A stretch of 64,000 nt of DNA from Theobroma cacao. Taxonomy: Eukaryota; Streptophyta; Magnoliopsida; Malvales; Malvaceae. A program made the position numbers and the translations under genes. Positions 49,466 through 61,832 of the stretch are shown piece after piece. The stretch lies in assembly GCF_000208745.1 (NCBI RefSeq), contig NC_030854.1, forward strand, positions 4,493,611-4,557,610, in the 5' to 3' direction. Each line of letters starts with the position of its first letter. Within the stretch, counting starts at the first letter, position 1. Under the pieces are notes generated by a model. It had not been told where the DNA came from, did not search any database, and saw nothing but the letters and a program-made list of their open reading frames with translations.

Positions 49466-50678
49466 AGAGAATGATGAAAAAAGAAACCTACAAATATGAT
49501 CATGAAAAAAAAAGATAAATATACATACGTAATAATTTTTATTATTTATGTGTTTGTCAAGTAAAAAAATTAAATTAAATTAATTATAATAAAAAAACCA
49601 ACAAAATTTATCAAAATTATAAATTTTATTATCAATATATATTCAATATATTTTTTAAAAAAACTATTTAAATAAATAAATAAAATTTAAGGAGCTCGAG
49701 GCACAACCTACTAGCCCCATTTAAAAGAGCTAATTGAAAGAGCTCGCAGCTTGTGCCGCAAGCTTCAATTGAAAGAGCTCGCGGCACAAAGCCGCCAGCT
49801 TTAAAACAAAAGCCTAATAGATATGTTAAAAAAAAAAGGAATTGAACTGCAGTTGTGAGTTTCAAGCAAGAAAAAGTATAAATTAAATAAAAAAATTCAC
49901 AAGCTTGTTTCTTGAGCGAACAAAAGAATAAACACACTTAAATGCCCTCTGAAACTAGATCAGCTTTTCACTTATCGTTTGCAACTCTAGTTTGACTAGC
50001 TAAATATTTTTTTGACTTTTGACGTGTTAGAGGTCCCCCATCAAATGCTAAGTTCCTTTTATTTTTCCCTTCCCTTGTATATTAAAAAGCTCCGATCAAA
50101 AGGCACACATATAATTATTTTTTTAATAAAAATTCTATTTAATTTTTATACTTTTCAATTTTATTTTATTTAATTTTTTATTTAAAATCAAAATAATTTA
50201 ATTTTTTAATTTTAAAAATCAAGCTAATTTAATTTTTTTTAACAATATCTAATTTTATCGTTAAAAAATAATACCGATAATACTATCATTATTAACATGT
50301 TACATCTTAATGACGTGATATTAAAATAATAACATGATATACCTCGTGATATATAGAGTGATGATCTTAAGATACCACGTGACACTACAAATGCCCTCTT
50401 TAGTATTATTGTAATTTTATTAAACAAAATTAACAATCAAACCTACCGTGAAAACAAAAATTATATATTAAATATTAATAAAAAAATCCACTATCGACAA
50501 AAAAGAGATTGTAAAAGCATGTAGGGCTAGGGGAAGAAAGTGAAGGGCAAACATTTTTACGAAAATTACCAACAACCGTCACGGTCCCCCTTGACTGGAG
50601 TCAGCAGAGTGGGAAAAATAGAGCATAGCTTCAAAATTCCTTCGAAAGCAGATTCAGCACCCAATCAATCTCAGAAAA
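49466..50678. other. Intergenic and FK promoter region
   Basis: AT-rich. A 35-bp offset direct repeat lies at 49732-49782: AATTGAAAGAGCTCGC occurs twice, identical over 16 bases, in a GC-rich island. 50100-50460 looks like a decayed AT-rich repeat (TAATGACGTGATATTAA, then TACCTCGTGATATA). The FK leader is probably within 50540-50678; no clear TATA box was seen. Confidence 0.45.
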
Positions 50679-53600
50679 ATGGATCTGGGTTATCTTCTAC
50701 AGGCCTTAATTCCCTCTTGGAACTCTGTAACCAACTCCTTCTATGAAGAAAATCCTCATTGTTTCAAATACATTGTTTAGCTTTCTTGAAAATTATAAAT
50801 CTCTTTCTTTTCTCTTTTCTTTTTTTTGTAGGTTGCTGCTTTGGCAATATTCTTTGCTTACTTAGCTATTGCTGGATCTATTTTACCTGGAAAACTTGTC
50901 CCTGGAGTCACACTGCAAGATGGCTCTCGTCTCCATTACCGTTGCAATGGTCTGTTTATGTCCTGATATACTTAGAGCAGTTATTTTTTTTATGCAATAT
51001 GATTGGTTTCATTAATTCTTTTTTTTTCCCAAATGCATAGGATTTCTAGCTCTTGTTTTGTTAGTTGGGTTGCTCGGGATCGGTTTTAAGATGAATTTCG
51101 TATCACCCGCGGTATGTATGTATTTGTCTGCAATTTAAATTATATATATTTACTTATTGAAATGATGCATTTATTTGTTATGTATTTGTCTATGGTTGAA
51201 TGATTTTTTGGTAAGCTTCTATTTGTATTTTTGCTAATATTAGTATGAGAAAGAGTGTTTGAGTGTTTTTTTCTTATGGCATTTCTAGTGAATTGTGGTT
51301 TGGATTTTAAACATACGTTTATGAACTTCAAATATGCAATCTATTGACTAACTGAGGCAAGAATTTAAGTGTCATCAGCTCAAAGATTGAACATACCAAC
51401 TTTTTTTTTTTCATTTTTTGACATGGATTTATTATCATTTTGTCTATGTAAACTGATTTGAAAGGCATGCTTTAAACTGAATGGAGAGGTATTCATCTAC
51501 TATATCTGCAGTTATGTTATTTTGTTTCCCTTGTAGTTTGTTGAACTGCTAATCTGGACATATTACATTCAAAGCCTGGAAGCAAGCAATCAGAGAAATC
51601 ATATCTTTTTGTTTTATATTGCACATATATTGAGATTTATAACAATGAAAATCTTTACCTTGGTTGTTTTCCCCACTCTAATGTGACTGCATTTATGTGC
51701 CCGTTGTTATGGAAATGTTTGCAGATGATATCAGACAGAGGATTTGAGCTGTTATCGGCAACTCTTATATTCAGTTTTCTTGTAAGTTGCTGTCAATTTT
51801 GTGATAGGTTGTTTTATGGATACAGTAATCCTTTATTTGCATGAAGTACTGAGAACTCCTTAGAGTGTAATAAATACTGGTGGAAGCATGCACATATCTA
51901 AATGCAACTTGGTTTCGCATGCATCAGACATTTTTTAAATCTTGGAATGTCTATTTCAATTTGTTGGCTTGGTGAGATCCTCCCATAGAGCAACTATTTC
52001 AACCATGCGCAAATCACAAAGCATGAAGAACTCCATTCCACGTGTAAATAGGTCAACTCAGACTTTGATAGAAAAACATCCTGCTGGCTTGTAATTTGTT
52101 GTGGTGAACTTAGTCGATTTTTAAACTCTATGGCTTAGAAGAAAGATAGTCCCTGTGGAAGAAAACAGTTTTCTCCTAACACTTAGTTGGGGTGGGACTA
52201 AGAGATAATTGTTGCTTTATGGACGTTACTATCCTGTCCCCATTCCATCTTGTGAGGTCTAGCTTTCCTCTATGCTTCTTATTTTAAAAGTAAAAGGTTC
52301 AGAATTTACTGTTCCATATGATGTGAAGTAACCTTTGAAGTCTGAGGCGTGGCTCTAGGCTGTCTGTTATACGGTAGTCTTCTCCCTCTGCTTTTTTTTT
52401 TCTTGGTGTAGAGTTACTATTTTTGTCTTCTCTAATTTGTCTTTCCATTTTGCTTTCTGTTTCCTTTTGTCAGGTGATGTTAGTACTCTATGCTGCTGGC
52501 TGCAGGTCTGGTAGTAAAGGTTCTTCACTAAAGCCTCACATCACAGGAAACCTAATACATGACTGGTACCATTGTTAACAAATGTTTATAACTCCAAGAC
52601 ATATCAATTTTTTAGTGAAATAATGAAGCAGGCTTACAGAATTCGTTTTTAATGGGGAAAACGGTTTTAGCAAGTAATTTGTGTAAATATTTTGCTGCCC
52701 ATCTTTTTAACGGCTTTTGTAACCTGCATGCCAGGAATATGTTGATTTTGCCTCATTTAACTATATTATTTCAAAATGAACAGCCAGGATATGGAGGCAT
52801 GCTAAAGTTGTCACCCTCCAGAACTTCCTTAACACCATCCTTTGATAGAATGTCTTCTTCATGAGCAGATAAACTCATTAATCTATAGTTTTGATGTCCT
52901 CTGAAGAATTAAAAAATTAGGCTCTTGCTACCATGGATTTCTGAATGTGGATTGTTGAAACCCTCTTTTGGCTAGGATGATTGGCACTTAATCACCTTCA
53001 ATTTTAGTTTTATTTACCATCATTTAATTACTAAGGATCTATTTTTTGTAATAACTACACATAAAGTAATGTTTTGTCATTGATTATCTATCTCCCTTTA
53101 TATAAAATTTAACAGTTGCATGACTAACAAGTTTACTTTGATTATTGTTGCCTTAAAAATGATAGATTCAGTTTATGTGTCGTTTGCTTTGTTACAAGTC
53201 AATTGGTTCTCCTTTTCCTTTTTCTTTGTTGCCTTCTGAATAAACAAGAAAATATATTGATCTATGATCCTGGTATTTGTGCCTTGATATCATTTTTTAG
53301 GTGGTATGGAATACAGCTGAATCCTCAGTTTTTGGGTATCGATCTCAAGTATGTGATTCACTTTTCAATTTTCTCCACATATTTTCTGCTTCATAGGACT
53401 AGGATATAAGCACATATAATTTGAAACTCTCTTGTTTCTTGCACTTTGTGAATGATAACTGGTGGTCTGTCCAGGAGTTTAGCTTTCTGTCATTGCTTGC
53501 ATACGTTGATTATTTCCATGTTATAATCTTGTGTTTTTGCCCTCCTTATCACTGATCAACACAATATATGCATTTCTATGCTATGATGAATATATTGCTT

Positions 53601-56600
53601 CTAATGATGATTGAATCATCTGTTGTAGATTCTTCTTTGTTAGAGCTGGAATGATGGGATGGCTACTTATCAACCTATCAATTCTAGCAAAAAGTGTTCA
53701 AGATGGCTCTTTGAGCCAATCGATGATTCTCTACCAGCTATTCTGTCTGGTAATCTGGTTGTTCTAATGAAGTCCTTTTTCCTTTTTGTATCTTGCATGG
53801 CTTTTTTTTTCCTGAGAAAATGTCTTACATGTATTATACCAATACTAAGTAGCCTCTTTTCATACATCTTTGTACCAGTTATACATTGTGGACTATTTTG
53901 TTCATGAGGAGTACATGACTTCCACGTAAGTGCCATTACCTCTATGCTACCAATCATAGAATAACCTTCTTTCCTATATTGACTCTATCATACCAATCAT
54001 TAGCTTGACTATGTCAGAGCTGATGGCTATTCTTGACTTTGGCTTCTGGTAAGGGCATTGTTCTTGATATTGGTCAGCTTTGATGCAAGAAATTATCAGC
54101 ATTAATTCCCCCTGTTGACCAGCAAAGTGATCTTTAGACACCAAGCTCCAATAGTTAATGTTCAGCTTTGTTGCAAGTAGTTATTCACATTAGTTCCCAA
54201 TATTTACCCACATGGTGCTAAAGAGTTGTAGTTGACAAGGTATTCATGTAAATATAATATGTCATTTAATGTAAATATAACATGTCATTTAATGTAAATC
54301 ACCTATGATATTCTAAATAAATCCTTTAAAGTAGATGAATTTTTTCACATGATGCAAACTGACATAAGTCAAGCTACATAAGTAAAACCAAGCTGAACTT
54401 AACAAATTGTCTGTTCTCAATATCAAGCTTAGCCTGTAAATACTTGCTTGCCTGCCTTGTACTTGATGTTAAATTTTGTAATGAGAATTAGAAGTTTCTG
54501 GTTGAACTATGGTTTCCTATGCAATTACCTCTCTCCTTTCCATTCTTGTCCCATTCACTGCGCTAGGTATGGTTGTTGAATTGGTCTTTTCTGTATGATA
54601 AAACAACTGAATTGACCTATTTATATCTGGTTGTGTTTTACAGCTGGGACATAATTGCTGAGAGATTGGGCTTTATGTTGGTCTTTGGAGATCTAGTGTG
54701 GATTCCTTTCACATTTAGCATCCAGGCATGTAATGATGGCTTAGATAGAAAACCTTTCTTGGCAATTTGCACCACATATTGGTCTCTGTGAGCTTCATAA
54801 TCTTGCGATTTTAAACTGGATTACAGAAATTTCGAGACCTATGGAATAATAAATGGATTTCTTACTTGTTTGTGAAATAATAGAATGGTTCCACTTTATG
54901 CATTGCTCAAGCATAGCTAGAGAATGCAGGCTCTAGTGTTGCCATCACTTTTCAAAGATGACTGTTAGTGATGGTGTCATTATGTCTTAGACATCACATA
55001 GTTCATATGATGGTAATACAGTGCTCTTTTTTCCTGTATCAGTACATGAGTGCTGCTGTCAGAATCAGCTTATGAAAGTTTTACATGCTTTATGCTATTC
55101 CCATAACTTTTTGAAGGTATCTAAATTCATTTTTATATCATGGAGAGAGTTGAGTACTACAATGTTCCTCCTCTAATTTTGTTGTTTTGGAATCACCCTG
55201 TTGCTTCCAATTTAGAGAATGTGATCAGCTAATAATGTAGCAATTTCCTGTACTGACTATTGCTGTGGCTGTTTGAAAATGTTTTCCCATTATATAATGC
55301 ATTTAATCATTGAACCAACTATTGAAAGGATTTACACAAAAGAAACCAATACTTGCAGTGACATATTTGTTCTCATTGATGCTCAAGAGATATTCAGCAC
55401 TTTGGATCAAGAATATCATATCAATTTAGATACTTTTTGTAAATTGCTCATCTTCACCTTTGCTATAGGGTTGGTGGCTTTTGAATAACAAAGTGGAGCT
55501 GACAACAGCTGCTGCAATAGCAAATTGCTTTGTTTTTCTGATCGGGTAACTCCCAACCAGCATATAGGATATTTATTTTCCCGTTTAGTCTTGACTTTTT
55601 ACCCAATCTTCTTGATTAATCTCTTTCTTCAAAAAATTTGGCAGGTATCTTGTATTTAGAGGAGCCAATAAGCAAAAGCATGTATTCAAAAAGAATCCCA
55701 AAGCACTTATATGGGGTAAGCCTCCAAAGGTTATTGGGGGAAAGCTGCTTGCTTCTGGTTATTGGTAAGATTTCTTTTTATAATCATCGTGAATGCTTCT
55801 AGTCATTGACATAATTGCTATATTATTGTTGATTTGTCCGGACTAGAACTTTTGAGAAATAAACTTCCATTGCTTCTTGTGCAATTGTAATCTTTAGATT
55901 GATAGCTGGTGGTCAGAAGGAATGTGAACTTGGTTTTTAATCTAAATGACATTATAGTTTTCTATATCAAGTTTCTCAGTTAAAGACATATCAATCATCC
56001 CTGAATGTGTGATATAATCATGTTGGAGACATATTTGACACCTCACATGAGTATGTGTTTGGGGGTTTAAGCTTTCAATTATAAAGAAAATTTTTTGAAT
56101 CACTGAAAGTATCGCTGGGTACATATCCCTGTCTGACATTCACACCCATCCCCATGCAACATAGATTATGACTTCAAATATTATGTGAAAGAAGTCAGTA
56201 TAAACATTTATACTCTTTCCCATTCCTTCTCTTGGTTTGGCTCTTGGAACTCCTCGTACCCTATGGTGGAAGCTGGAACTGCAATGATACACATTTATGC
56301 ATCACATTTTAGTTTACCTTATACAAAATCATGATTCATATTCCAAGCCTTTTACTAGCAAATAACAAATTTCTTTCTTTTCACTCAGATCATACACTGA
56401 TTTTTAGCCCATACCCATTATGTGGCAAAAACTATCTTCTGTAGTCATATGTCCAATTCTCTTGATGCTTATCTGATGCTAATGTTATTATTTCGGTAAA
56501 GGGGAATTGCACGGCACTCTAATTACCTTGGGGATTTGTTGCTGGCACTGTCCTTCAGTTTACCTTGTGGAATAAGGTAATCATCCAAATTCTTGCACCA

Positions 56601-56823
56601 TAAACTGATGTAATCCTTTGTCTTAAACTCTTATTTAGTAAAACCGTTTTCCCTGTTGGTTTTTTGTAGTTCCCCCATTCCATACTTCTACCCTATTTAT
56701 CTTTTCATTCTGTTGGTATGGAGAGAAAGGAGAGATGAAGCCCGCTGTGCAGAGAAGTACAAAGAAATATGGGCAGAATACTGCAGACTTGTTCCATGGA
56801 GAATATTTCCATATTTGTATTAG
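50679..56823 (+). CDS. FK: Delta(14)-sterol reductase, FACKEL type (sterol C-14 reductase)
   Basis: ER membrane enzyme that reduces the C14-15 double bond with NADPH after obtusifoliol 14-demethylation in sterol synthesis. Thirteen exons: 50679-50726, 50832-50949, 51041-51111, 51725-51781, 52474-52565, 53301-53348, 53629-53749, 53879-53925, 54644-54725, 55469-55545, 55645-55764, 56502-56576, 56670-56823. Total 1110 nt, 369 aa, the length of Arabidopsis FK. Motifs: ILPGK near 37, GIQLNP and [11 protein letters not shown] in the middle, [40 protein letters not shown] (292-311, the ERG4/ERG24 signature) and a C-terminal [17 protein letters not shown]. About nine hydrophobic segments. Twelve introns; the one at 54726-55468 has a GC donor (CAG|GCATGT) and the others are GT-AG. 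Start chosen by the FK-like MDLG. Upstream neighbours are transposon debris. Confidence 0.96.
54248..54300 (+). repeat. 23-bp tandem duplication inside an FK intron
   Basis: Units 54248-54270 and 54271-54293 differ by one base (GTAAATATAA then T or C), followed by the start of a third. It lies in the intron between exons 8 and 9, so it does not affect the protein. Confidence 0.8.
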
Positions 56824-57940
56824 TCACAAAATGCTGCTGGAAATCTGTTGTGCAATCTAATTATTGATATTTAGTCATCCGTGAAAACAAAAACTTCTAA
56901 AATTCCCGAATGTAGCTTGAAATTGGCTGAAGCAGGAAAAGAACCAAATTGGGTTTTTTTTTTTTAATCTGCCTCACTCCCCAATTATGTAATGAGCTCC
57001 TGTCACTCTGTAAGGATAAAGGCTGATCTTTTCCAAGCATATTAACTCCACGTACAACCCCAACTCGTATATTAGCACTTGGTTTAAGGATTCTGTTCTG
57101 ATGGATCCACGATTCGGGCGAGACTATCATATTAGGCCTCACAAGATTGAAGGTATGTTTGGGCCCATATATATTATAGATCTCCCTCGATGACCAATGG
57201 ACCATTGTTTTAGTAGCAATTTCAACATTCTAAAAAGCTTGTGGTCTTGGGCTTTGGAGTTGGAGATGGCAGCAAGTATCAGCATGTTGGGCAAGGGATG
57301 AAAAGTGATTATTACTATTGTGTTTCAATGAATACAAGAAAACAATATAAAATTGTTTTGTTTGTTTTTCTGGTTTGATATTTGCACTTTTTAGGAATCT
57401 GATGCTTGGTGGTAGTGCGAATCATAAGTGTTAGTATCCTTGCTTGTCTATGTTTCTTTATTGTCATTGATTTCCACTAATGAAATCAATCAGATTCTTG
57501 ACTGAAATCCAAGCTATTACTATTATTTTCTTTTATAAAAAGCTTTGGTGTGGTTGCTCGGTAGGTGGGAAAGCTTTGTCAAAGAGTTCATTGGCCTTCG
57601 CATTTAGTCAAATGTAGAGACAAAATGAGAAAAGTGGTGGAGGTGGTCCCCCTTCTTCACCCTCTTTGTCCCTTTTATCGATGGTTTCTCGTCCTTATCA
57701 TCAAGCAGGGACAGCAGTGGAAGGCATGCCTCCCTTTCCCTTTGTTTTTTCACCTTGCCTTCTGCAGTAAAGTTACTGTACTTGAATATATATGAGTAAG
57801 ACAGAGAGGTTGGCATGCATCTCCGTTCAATGACTCGGTGATCCCTTTCAATTTGCGTTTGTTGAATCCATTGTTAGAGTCCTACGCAAGTAACTATGGG
57901 TTATGGGTTTTAGGGTAATTTCTTAATTTATGTGATCTTA
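56824..57940. other. FK 3' UTR and intergenic DNA
   Basis: No second gene recognised. Short ORFs (56897-57205, 57565-57816) are not like any family I know. Confidence 0.5.
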
Positions 57941-58690
57941 TTGGTAACTACAGTAAAATAGTGTTTGATACGAGAAAAGTAAAAATATATTTTTTAAAAT
58001 AATTAAATTATATCATGATGTTTGTTTTGTAATAATCTATTATTACAGTATAAGATTGTAATGTAATCGCATTAATCAATAGATGTAAAGTGATTGAAAT
58101 ACAGACCTAATACAATCAGATTGTACTACACTTTACAATGTTGGTAAGATATTTTCATTTTTCAATTTTATTACTTTGTTAAAAATATTTTATAATGTTA
58201 TAATTTTTTTTAATATCGATTTTAAAGATGACTTTTTATTATTCTCAATAGTCATGGTAATTGTCAATAAAATTTATATTATCTTTTAAAGGAAAAAAAT
58301 TAAAATAAAATATATAATATATAAAATTATATTAAAAAATAAAACTAAAATATATAAGATTATAATAAAAAATAAAATAAAATAAAATATATGACATTAA
58401 AAATATATTTAAGAGATGCTATTGTATAAAAATTAATAATAAAAACATACAAGTATATTAAATTTACATTTTAATAAATAGAGATAATTTTAAAAATTGA
58501 CATTATATTCCTAACAAAATACTTATAAATTAAACGTTGCAATATTATTTTTCTTATATTTTAATCTTTACTTTACTTATGTATCAAATATTACAATATT
58601 ATCTTATTTATAATCACATTATTTGCAATTACATTACTTACAATCATATTGTATATAATCACATTACATTATAAAGTATCAAATGCAATT
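57941..58690 (-). mobile_element. MITE-like element, copy 2 (related to 47.4 kb)
   Basis: AT-rich, non-coding. The ends share TTTGATAC in inverted orientation (57963 region and 58671-58680). Repeated ATTACA/TGTAAT words occur near both ends. An internal block (58491-58540, minus) matches the copy at 47541-47590. Longer than copy 1, so one has a deletion or an insertion. Confidence 0.5.
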
Positions 58691-60709
58691 TAAGTAAATT
58701 TAACTTTCCATACCTTTTGAGTAAAAGCTGAGAGCATGAATTTGTTTTTTTAAGGGTGTAGTATGTACAGGAACAAGCAACAGACAGGACCAAGGAACAC
58801 ATGTAAGTGGTTGGCTAGTTTTTTACTACGAAATTGTGGTTACAATTTGTTATATATATATATTTGTCTATTAGCTTTATCTCTCAATCTTCCCAGTAAA
58901 TTATTAAGTATTTAGTAATATTATTAAAGCTTAAGTCACTTGGGAAAAATTCTAAAGTATGATTGGTAATTTAATGAGTTTGAAGGTAAGTGTTGATCAA
59001 CTGAGCGAACACAGATACAAAAGTTAAGTCTAATTCTTTTCTATCTGAATTTGAATCAAGTCAATCAAACTTAAATTAATTTAAACTCGAATTTAATCAA
59101 AAATCCATTTGTCAAAAAATTATAATGAAGTGGGCTTTTCTTGATAAAAACTATTTGAGATCCAATTCGCTTTTCGAAAATATATATCAAATTTATATTA
59201 ATTTAAACTCGAACTTAATCAAAAATTCATCTGTTAAAAAATTCTAATAAGATGGGCTTCTATTGATAGGAACTATTCGAGATCCATTCGAGATCCAGTT
59301 CACTTTGTGAAGGCATATAAGGATTCTTGTTTACACAAGTTTGAGAACGTATCATAGAGAAAATTTAAGTAATTTTTTAAGCCAAATTGATCAGAGTCAG
59401 TTGAAACCAAATTAATACAAGTAGCTATTGACAAAGCATTAAATCTCAACAAGTTTAGACAAGTATTATTCACCCAAGAAGTTTTTGATCCTTAATCATT
59501 AACTTTCAAAAGCATAAACTCAAACTGTTAATAATAAATGACATATTTTGTGAGTCTCATTCATCACATTCAACCATTCATATCCAATATATGTGATAAA
59601 ACATTTTATCTATATATATATATATATATTTACCTGTATACACCTTGTGGTTAGAGAAGTTGAAGTTTAGAGTTCAATTTCTTCCACTCCTTTGATTATA
59701 CCCATGGAAACACCCACTGTCATACTTAAATAGATTGATCTCATATCCTACTGTAAAAAGAAAACTATAGAAAGAAGCTTATCTAGAAAATTTCTTTTAA
59801 AGATGAACCTTGTTTTCACTGATTAAGTGTGCATTGAATCTCATTAAGTAAAAAAATTAATTAGATCTTTTGCATGGAGATGAAGGATCCAAACTAGTAT
59901 CAAGGTCACCTTGAAGGTATGTTTAACTAACTTAGCTCATGCTTTCCTCTGAACCGTTTTTGTCTAGGATTATTCTATTGGTAGTTTAGAATAGTGATCC
60001 ACCTCTTTATATTCCACAGTAGAAGATGAAGTATTTTGAAATATATTTGGACCTTGTAATTAATATTGGGGATAAATTAGTTTAGTTTTCATAAATTAAA
60101 TAAATTTAATTGTGCAAAGTTGTATTTGTTCACCAAGAAAAAATTATATTTAATCATTGATAAAAAATAACATTTGTTCACTGAGAATTATCTTACAAAA
60201 AGAATTGTTTTTCATCAAGTATATAAAAAATTTTTGTATGTAATATTTTGATTAATTTTACTTAGAGAGATTTGAGGTTTTGTTGTATCTGAGATGCATA
60301 ATAGCCTTTGAAAAAAAAAAAAAAGGTTATCCACACATCAAAACTAATTTCTTCTTTTCTTCTTGTTTCTTTATTGTCAAATTTCTAACAATTTAAAGTT
60401 ATTAATTATGAAGTTGACATACTTCGCAATAAGAAAAATACAAAAAAAAAAAAAACAACGGCAAACCGACTTTTGAAAATGTCATGGACGACAAGTTTTA
60501 AATATCCAAATGATTTTTTTGGTAGAACAAATTGATACTAAAAATTAGATAAGTTTTCCGTTTTGATGTTTTAAAGTTGAATCATGAGACATCTATATTT
60601 TATGCTAATGAATTTTTGCATTTCGTGAATAAGGAGAATGAGTTACTCAAATTATGTAATTTATATTCTTTGATTAAATACACTTTGCTTGTCTTGTGTA
60701 ATTTAGATT
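58691..60709. other. Intergenic, AT-rich
   Basis: No gene. Contains (AT)n microsatellites near 58849-58862 and 59611-59630, a 122-bp tandem duplication at 59070-59300, and a poly(A) run near 60310. Nothing else recognisable. Confidence 0.5.
59070..59300 (+). repeat. Tandem duplication, 122-bp offset
   Basis: TTAATTTAAACTCGAA(T/C)TTAATC near 59075 recurs near 59197. The following (A/G)TGGGCTT(T/C)T and GAGATCCA segments also match. The second copy carries a further 12-bp internal duplication (GAGATCCATTC). Non-coding. Confidence 0.75.
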
Positions 60710-61832
60710 CTTGGTAGAGGAGAGTTTTATGACCTTCCACTAATAGGGAAGAACTTTACCTGGTATGGTGGTGAATCACGAAGAAGTAAGTTACAAGGAT
60801 TTTTAGTATGGATAGAGTGGATGATGAATGTTAGGGATTTATGTAAAAAAGGTTTAAAGAGATTATGTTCAGACCACTGTCCTATTTTGTTTTGTTAATG
60901 ACAAAGGAGAAAGATTGGGGCACCTCTTTTTCGATTTATTTATGCTTTTAGAAAGGAGGATGCCATTGAAGAAATAGGATGGTGGAATATGCCTTGAATG
61001 CTTAATAGACCCAATATGGAGAATGACCCAAGAATAGGGATTGTTTGGGTTCCTCCTATGAAGGATGAATTGAAATTTAATGTTGATGGATCCATTAAAG
61101 GGAAATCCAGTTCGACGGGATGTGGGGGAGTGCTTGTAGATAGATTTGGTAATGTGTTGAGTTTGATTGGTCCTTTGGGTGAACAAGAGTCTAATTGTGT
61201 TGAAATTTTTGCGATTCGAAATGTTTTACATATTTATGTTGATTTTTCGTGGAAAGGTATGAAATCTTTGATGCTTGAGTCAGATTCTTGTATTGCACTT
61301 TCATGGATTCTAACTCGGATACTAGGTTATGGGGGTTTTTTTTTTCTAATATCGATTGGTTGCAGAAAATGGTTGATGATGTTAGATATAAGCATTTAGG
61401 TTTGTGAAGGGTTGAGGTTTAGTTTGCTGATCCATGTCAACCACTTTTTACAAAACAAAAGTTTGGGGTTTGTAGGTCTTGGAACTGTATATCAATTGGT
61501 CAGCCATTACTCTACTTTTATATATGATTTGGAAATCTTTGGGTTTCTTTTGCTGGGTTTTTGTATATATTGCGTTTATTTGGGTGGCTTTCTTTTGTAA
61601 AAGGTGGATATTATACCTAGGCTATATTTTTACTTTGATTTTTGTTCTGGCAGATGTTACAAGCCTCTTGAAAGAATTAGGTAATGTACATTCTGTCTTT
61701 TGGTATCTAGTGGATGTTGTCAAACTACAAGGTCTTTTTGTTGCCTTGTATTTTTTGATTGGATGTACTTGGATTACTCTAATGAAATGAGAATATTTTC
61801 AAGTGAAATGAGAATATTTATTAACCTTTCAA
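60710..61832 (+). mobile_element. Internally deleted LINE (endonuclease end joined to RNase H)
   Basis: 60.71-60.90 kb encodes the end of an APE-type endonuclease (FYDLPLIGKNFTWYGGESRR, then CSDHCPILF). About 100 bases later the frame at 60998-61399 is an RNase H domain: LKFNVDGSIKG, GCGGVLVDRFGNVL, NCVEIFAI and LESDSCIAL, retaining the D, E and D catalytic positions. The whole reverse transcriptase and zf-RVT region is missing. 3' UTR-like sequence follows, ending at an A run (61824-61832), consistent with a poly(A) tail. The two broken parts are in the same orientation. Confidence 0.75.

Noticed and set aside
61412..61790. 62-aa and 103-aa hydrophobic ORFs after the RNase H fragment
   Set aside because: They overlap in different frames in the T-rich 3' UTR of the LINE and have no family signature.
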